Shown in pieces: positions 7,088 through 9,686 of a DNA stretch of 9,686 bases (position 1 is its first letter; each line of letters opens with the position of its first letter). The stretch spans positions 1 to 9,686 of the forward strand of contig JAGVJW010000232.1 in NCBI GenBank assembly GCA_020050895.1. Reading direction: 5' to 3'. Origin of the DNA: a bacterium. GTDB lineage: Bacteria > Bacteroidota > Ignavibacteria > Kapaibacteriales > Kapaibacteriaceae. The notes under the pieces are model-generated. The model was not told the DNA's origin. It was given only the letters and a program-made list of their open reading frames with translations, and ran no database searches. The position numbers and the translations under genes were made by a program.

Positions 7088-7171
7088 GGGCGAGTGCTGA
7101 AATTGGCAGACAGGCGGGTCTCAGAAGCCCGTGTCGGTTCCGACGTGTGGGTTCAAGTCCCACCTCGCCCA
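7088..7171 (+). tRNA. tRNA-Leu (anticodon CAG)
   Basis: The sequence folds as a complete class II tRNA. The acceptor stem is GGGCGAG (7088-7094) with CTCGCCC (7164-7170) and discriminator A at 7171. The D arm is CTG AAATTGGCAGA CAG. The anticodon stem is CGGGT with GCCCG around the loop CTCAGAA, putting the anticodon CAG at 7122-7124, which reads CUG leucine codons. The long variable arm GTCG-GTTC-CGAC is typical of Leu/Ser/Tyr tRNAs. The T arm is GTGGG TTCAAGT CCCAC. The CCA end is not encoded (ACAT follows), so it must be added after transcription. TACAAT at 7076-7081 resembles a -10 box but sits only six bases before the mature 5' end. The 3' end is not repeated elsewhere in the window, so there is no sign of use as an integration site. 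Confidence 0.97.
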
Positions 7172-7226
7172 CATGTTCGACGGTGGTCTTTGCGTGAGAG
7201 TCCACGTTGGACAATTCCAAGTATTC

Positions 7227-8249
7227 ATGAAATCAATACCTGAACTAATCACATACTTCGTGCTTCTGATGGGTGCATTCGTTCCGGGCATTGCACAGCC
7301 GGATATTCGAACCACGGCAACATTACCGGATAGACGCTCGGCGTACGATCGGGCTATTGATATGCTGAAGAGCGGCGCCGACACCGCACAGGCAATTCAT
7401 CTACTCGAGTTGTGGATGGCTGCAGTACCGTTCGACACAAATGCTGCACGGATTCTATCTTCTGCTTATGCAGGTAGGGGAATGATGGTAGAAGCCTCAA
7501 TAGCCCGATCCATTCCACCAGATGTTGTGCGCATAGATGATAGCCGAGTCGAAACAAATTATACTCCGCAGGTTAGACTCGGGACCTATAGAGTGTTATT
7601 GCCAAAAAATTATTCGCCCCAAAAACACTATCCGGCAGTCCTTCTCCTGCATGGCAATGGACAGGGACCCAATGTGATGATTGACTTTGCCAGAGCGCTG
7701 AGCATGGATTCCGTCTTGTTTATTTGCCCAGTTGCTCCGTACGTGAGAATGCAGGAAACCAAACAGTCGCAACGAAACCGCTACAGCGCCTCCGGTGAGG
7801 GCATTGATATGCCGGACTCAATGATGAGCGAGATCGTTGACGAAAGTGCTTCGTGGTATCGCGATGCATACACTGATGCATCTACTAAATATTCGATTGC
7901 CCGAATCAAACCCATCATCGTTGGGTTCAGCCAGGGTGGTTTCTATGCCCACATTGTTGCCAGTCGATTTCCAAGTACGTTCCAGTCGATTGTTTCTCTT
8001 GGCGCAAGTATGTATAGTTATGGACGATTTCAGGAATATATAAATAATCTTAACATATACGGAATCGATGCCTTGGTGGTGCACGGAACGCACGACAACG
8101 TTGTCCCACTGCAAACGGCTGAATTGATTGTTGCAACTCTGAAAAATTCAGGCGTGGACGTCGAATTGGTAACATACGAAGGTGAACACTGGCCAACACC
8201 CGATGCGGTTCAAACTATTCGAAGATGGTTGCAACACCGTCTTCGATAA
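7227..8249 (+). CDS. Exported alpha/beta hydrolase (esterase-like)
   Basis: Predicted serine hydrolase of the alpha/beta fold, acting outside the cytoplasm. From the ATG at 7227 the product has 340 residues and begins with a signal peptide, MKSIPELITYFVLLMGAF, with cleavage likely after GIAQ near residue 24. The open frame extends back into the tRNA gene (to 7131), but that part cannot be real; an ATG at 7173 is possible but buries the signal. Residues about 40-95 form two helices resembling a tetratricopeptide unit (AIHLLELWMAAVPFDTNAAR). The catalytic domain begins near residue 115. HGNGQG at 142-147 is the oxyanion-hole loop and GFSQGG at 233-238 is the nucleophile elbow with Ser235. HGTHDNVVP gives Asp290 and EGEHWP gives His321, so the Ser-Asp-His triad is complete. 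It resembles phospholipase/carboxylesterase and dienelactone hydrolase-like proteins; the substrate is unknown. It stands alone, 55 bases after tRNA-Leu. Confidence 0.9.
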   Translation: MKSIPELITYFVLLMGAFVPGIAQPDIRTTATLPDRRSAYDRAIDMLKSGADTAQAIHLLELWMAAVPFDTNAARILSSAYAGRGMMVEASIARSIPPDVVRIDDSRVETNYTPQVRLGTYRVLLPKNYSPQKHYPAVLLLHGNGQGPNVMIDFARALSMDSVLFICPVAPYVRMQETKQSQRNRYSASGEGIDMPDSMMSEIVDESASWYRDAYTDASTKYSIARIKPIIVGFSQGGFYAHIVASRFPSTFQSIVSLGASMYSYGRFQEYINNLNIYGIDALVVHGTHDNVVPLQTAELIVATLKNSGVDVELVTYEGEHWPTPDAVQTIRRWLQHRLR

Positions 8250-8283
8250 GATGCATAGGCAGCCTCGACTTCCGGATAGTTCA

Positions 8284-8352
8284 CAGGAAGAATTCCTGCC
8301 ATGAATTTAAATGTCTGGATTCTTCTAACGATTCCCTATCATTGTTTAGAAG
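8284..8352. other. Convergent intergenic region with two inverted repeats
   Basis: Between the hydrolase and the porin gene there are two small inverted repeats. CAGGAA-GAA-TTCCTG (8284-8298) is a perfect 6-base-pair stem with a 3-base loop. CTTCTAAC (8322-8329) pairs with GTTTAGAAG (8344-8352) with one bulged base, and it overlaps the porin stop codon. Either could help end transcription from one or both sides, but neither is followed by a T run, so classical intrinsic termination is not supported. Confidence 0.25.
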
Positions 8353-9632
8353 TCAAAAAAGAATCCAAAACTAATGCGGTGGGCAGGGCGAGATTGTTCG
8401 AGCGTAGACACAACACCAGAAGGTGTAGTAATCATGCCTTTGTGAGACGCGTTCTTAAATCCAAAGTTATACTCTAATCCAAAAACCATATTTGGAATCG
8501 GATCATACATAAGATTAGCAGTTCCATATAGCATGTCGAGGCTGATCTTCCCATCAGTAACAATATATGCTGTTCGTGGAATAGTGTAGCGGTTTACTGT
8601 GTCTGTTCTAAAGAGTGTAAAGCCCCCTATCAAATTGAAATGCCATTGCTTTGACAGATAATGCTCGTACGCGGCCCATCCACTAATCGTGGTTGCTGAT
8701 TCCATTTCACCGGATCCGGTTGGTAGTACATCGTAATTATAATTTGCAAATGATGATACGTACCTCGCGATGCCGGCTCCAGCGATAAATTGAAATTGAA
8801 TCGAATTTGGAAGAACATCACTTGTTTTAATTAATCCTGAGAATGTTGCTCCGTATCCGGGTACACTTTTTTCAAGAATGTCGGCTTTGTAGGAAAGGTT
8901 GCGGAAAACTGCTGTAACCCTAAGGTGTCCAAAAGGTGCAGTGAGCTTATATGCTGCGATGACGTCAGGTAGTTTCTGTAGTGACCAATTGAACACTGGA
9001 GTATAGTCCGTATTTGCATAATAACCTGATGTGGGCGCTCCAAGTCCAATATCTACTCGATCATCACCAGCGACAGGGAAGTAGAAGATTAGCTCGGTTG
9101 TACGATTCCAAACCCCTGGTGACGGGGATTCCCAGTCGAGTGTATTAGGCCAAATGTCTTTGTCGCCAAAGAAACTCCAGTCCTGTCCAAAGTGAATGAA
9201 TTCAAAATCAACCCATGCATGACGAAGACGCAAGGCATTATACCCGAAATCACCTTCTATATACCCAATCAGGGTACCTAATGCAATTTCACTCTGCCCC
9301 CTCAAGCGTATCTGGGTTTGCCTCATAGTCATACTAAACCGATTCGCGTTGTCGGTGCCCCAAACATCAATCTGATCAACAGGAAAGGACTCCAAGCCTT
9401 GCAGACCTCCGCTGATGTCGTAGAACCCGCTTAGTTTTACTTTGGAGAGAAGGAAATAGTCAAACTCAGGTTTCCCATTCACTGAATCATCAGAGACTAT
9501 TCTCAGATGAGGAGGAGAAACAAATGTCACATCGTTGCCAAAAGTTTTTCCTGTTGTTTGGGCAAACGAATCAGTCTGTATCAGCCCAACACACACAAAT
9601 GCCAGGCAGAATTGAATCATGTTGCATTTCAT
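8346..9632 (-). CDS. DcaP-like outer membrane porin
   Basis: Predicted outer membrane beta-barrel channel. The 428-residue product starts with a signal peptide (hydrophobic core FCLAFVCVGLI, cleavage likely after SFA near residue 24). The mature part shows the pattern of DcaP-type porins: KVKLSGFYD (residues 64-72), RQTQIRLRG (104-112), YIEGDF (124-129), RLRHAWVDF (135-143), FGQDWSFF (148-155) and WPNTLDWESP (161-170). Family members have the equivalent 'SGF', 'RQTR', 'EGDF', 'RLRHAYGE' and 'GQTWS.F' blocks. Many alternating hydrophobic strands follow, ending in the aromatic SFGFFFDF expected of an outer membrane barrel. DcaP of Acinetobacter takes up dicarboxylic acids and other anionic solutes; here the substrate is unknown. 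It is monocistronic in the window and convergent with the hydrolase. The start at 9632 is chosen for the signal peptide; the upstream sequence is AT-rich with no ribosome site, and an ATG at 9620 is the alternative. Confidence 0.85.
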   Translation of the reverse strand: MKCNMIQFCLAFVCVGLIQTDSFAQTTGKTFGNDVTFVSPPHLRIVSDDSVNGKPEFDYFLLSKVKLSGFYDISGGLQGLESFPVDQIDVWGTDNANRFSMTMRQTQIRLRGQSEIALGTLIGYIEGDFGYNALRLRHAWVDFEFIHFGQDWSFFGDKDIWPNTLDWESPSPGVWNRTTELIFYFPVAGDDRVDIGLGAPTSGYYANTDYTPVFNWSLQKLPDVIAAYKLTAPFGHLRVTAVFRNLSYKADILEKSVPGYGATFSGLIKTSDVLPNSIQFQFIAGAGIARYVSSFANYNYDVLPTGSGEMESATTISGWAAYEHYLSKQWHFNLIGGFTLFRTDTVNRYTIPRTAYIVTDGKISLDMLYGTANLMYDPIPNMVFGLEYNFGFKNASHKGMITTPSGVVSTLEQSRPAHRISFGFFFDF

Positions 9633-9686
9633 AAATTCATATATATTCGATACACACCTTTATCACAATGTTACTTTTCAATCAAT

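Noticed and set aside
7155..7171. tRNA-Leu 3' end as an integration (att) site
   Set aside because: There is no second copy of the 3' end in the window and no integrase or mobile genes nearby.
9633..9686. TTGTGA, 17 bases, TATATA as a promoter for the porin gene
   Set aside because: The region is very AT-rich, the match to consensus is partial, and it would leave almost no leader; the evidence is not sufficient.
1..9686. CRISPR arrays, insertion sequences, prophage or toxin-antitoxin genes
   Set aside because: Both strands were read; no regularly spaced repeats, transposase, integrase, or paired small toxin/antitoxin frames were found.

Overview
The window looks like chromosomal DNA from a Bacteroidota or a related lineage (Ignavibacteriota, Chlorobiota or Kapabacteria). 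The reasons are: a heavy-metal efflux operon in the order RND pump, TolC channel, adaptor, preceded by a small Cys-rich protein of the kind found in Bacteroidota; a TAnnTTTG promoter-like box; few strong Shine-Dalgarno sites; and a tRNA gene with no encoded CCA. No phage, transposon, CRISPR or plasmid genes were found. The lineage call is an inference from gene content only.

Positions 1-5558, minus strand, hold one operon read right to left: a short exported Cys-rich protein (DUF6660-like, 5235-5558), a CzcA/CusA-type RND pump (1950-5093), a TolC/CzcC-type outer membrane factor (679-1953, overlapping the pump gene by 4 bases) and a CzcB/CusB-type lipoprotein adaptor (668 down to the window edge, incomplete). 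Together these make a tripartite pump that moves metal ions across both membranes using the proton gradient. The pump carries the DFGxIVDGAVxxVE motif of divalent-cation (Czc-like) rather than Cu/Ag (Cus-like) pumps. A strong hairpin lies between the Cys-rich gene and the pump gene. No metal-sensing regulator lies in the window.

Positions 5559-6718, plus strand, hold a DUF1697 gene that appears broken by a one-base loss in a T run (5670-6181), then a VOC (glyoxalase-fold) protein (6233-6637). Converging on these is a gene for a 60-residue two-helix membrane protein, minus strand, with a likely GTG start (6719-6901).

Positions 7088-8249 hold tRNA-Leu(CAG), followed 55 bases later by a secreted or periplasmic alpha/beta hydrolase with a complete Ser-Asp-His triad (7227-8249). 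Positions 8346-9632, minus strand, encode a DcaP-like outer membrane beta-barrel porin. Apart from the efflux operon these genes look like independent housekeeping or accessory units. I saw no convincing new multi-gene system; the points most worth a second look are the Cys-rich leader gene, the intercistronic hairpin and the DUF1697 frameshift.
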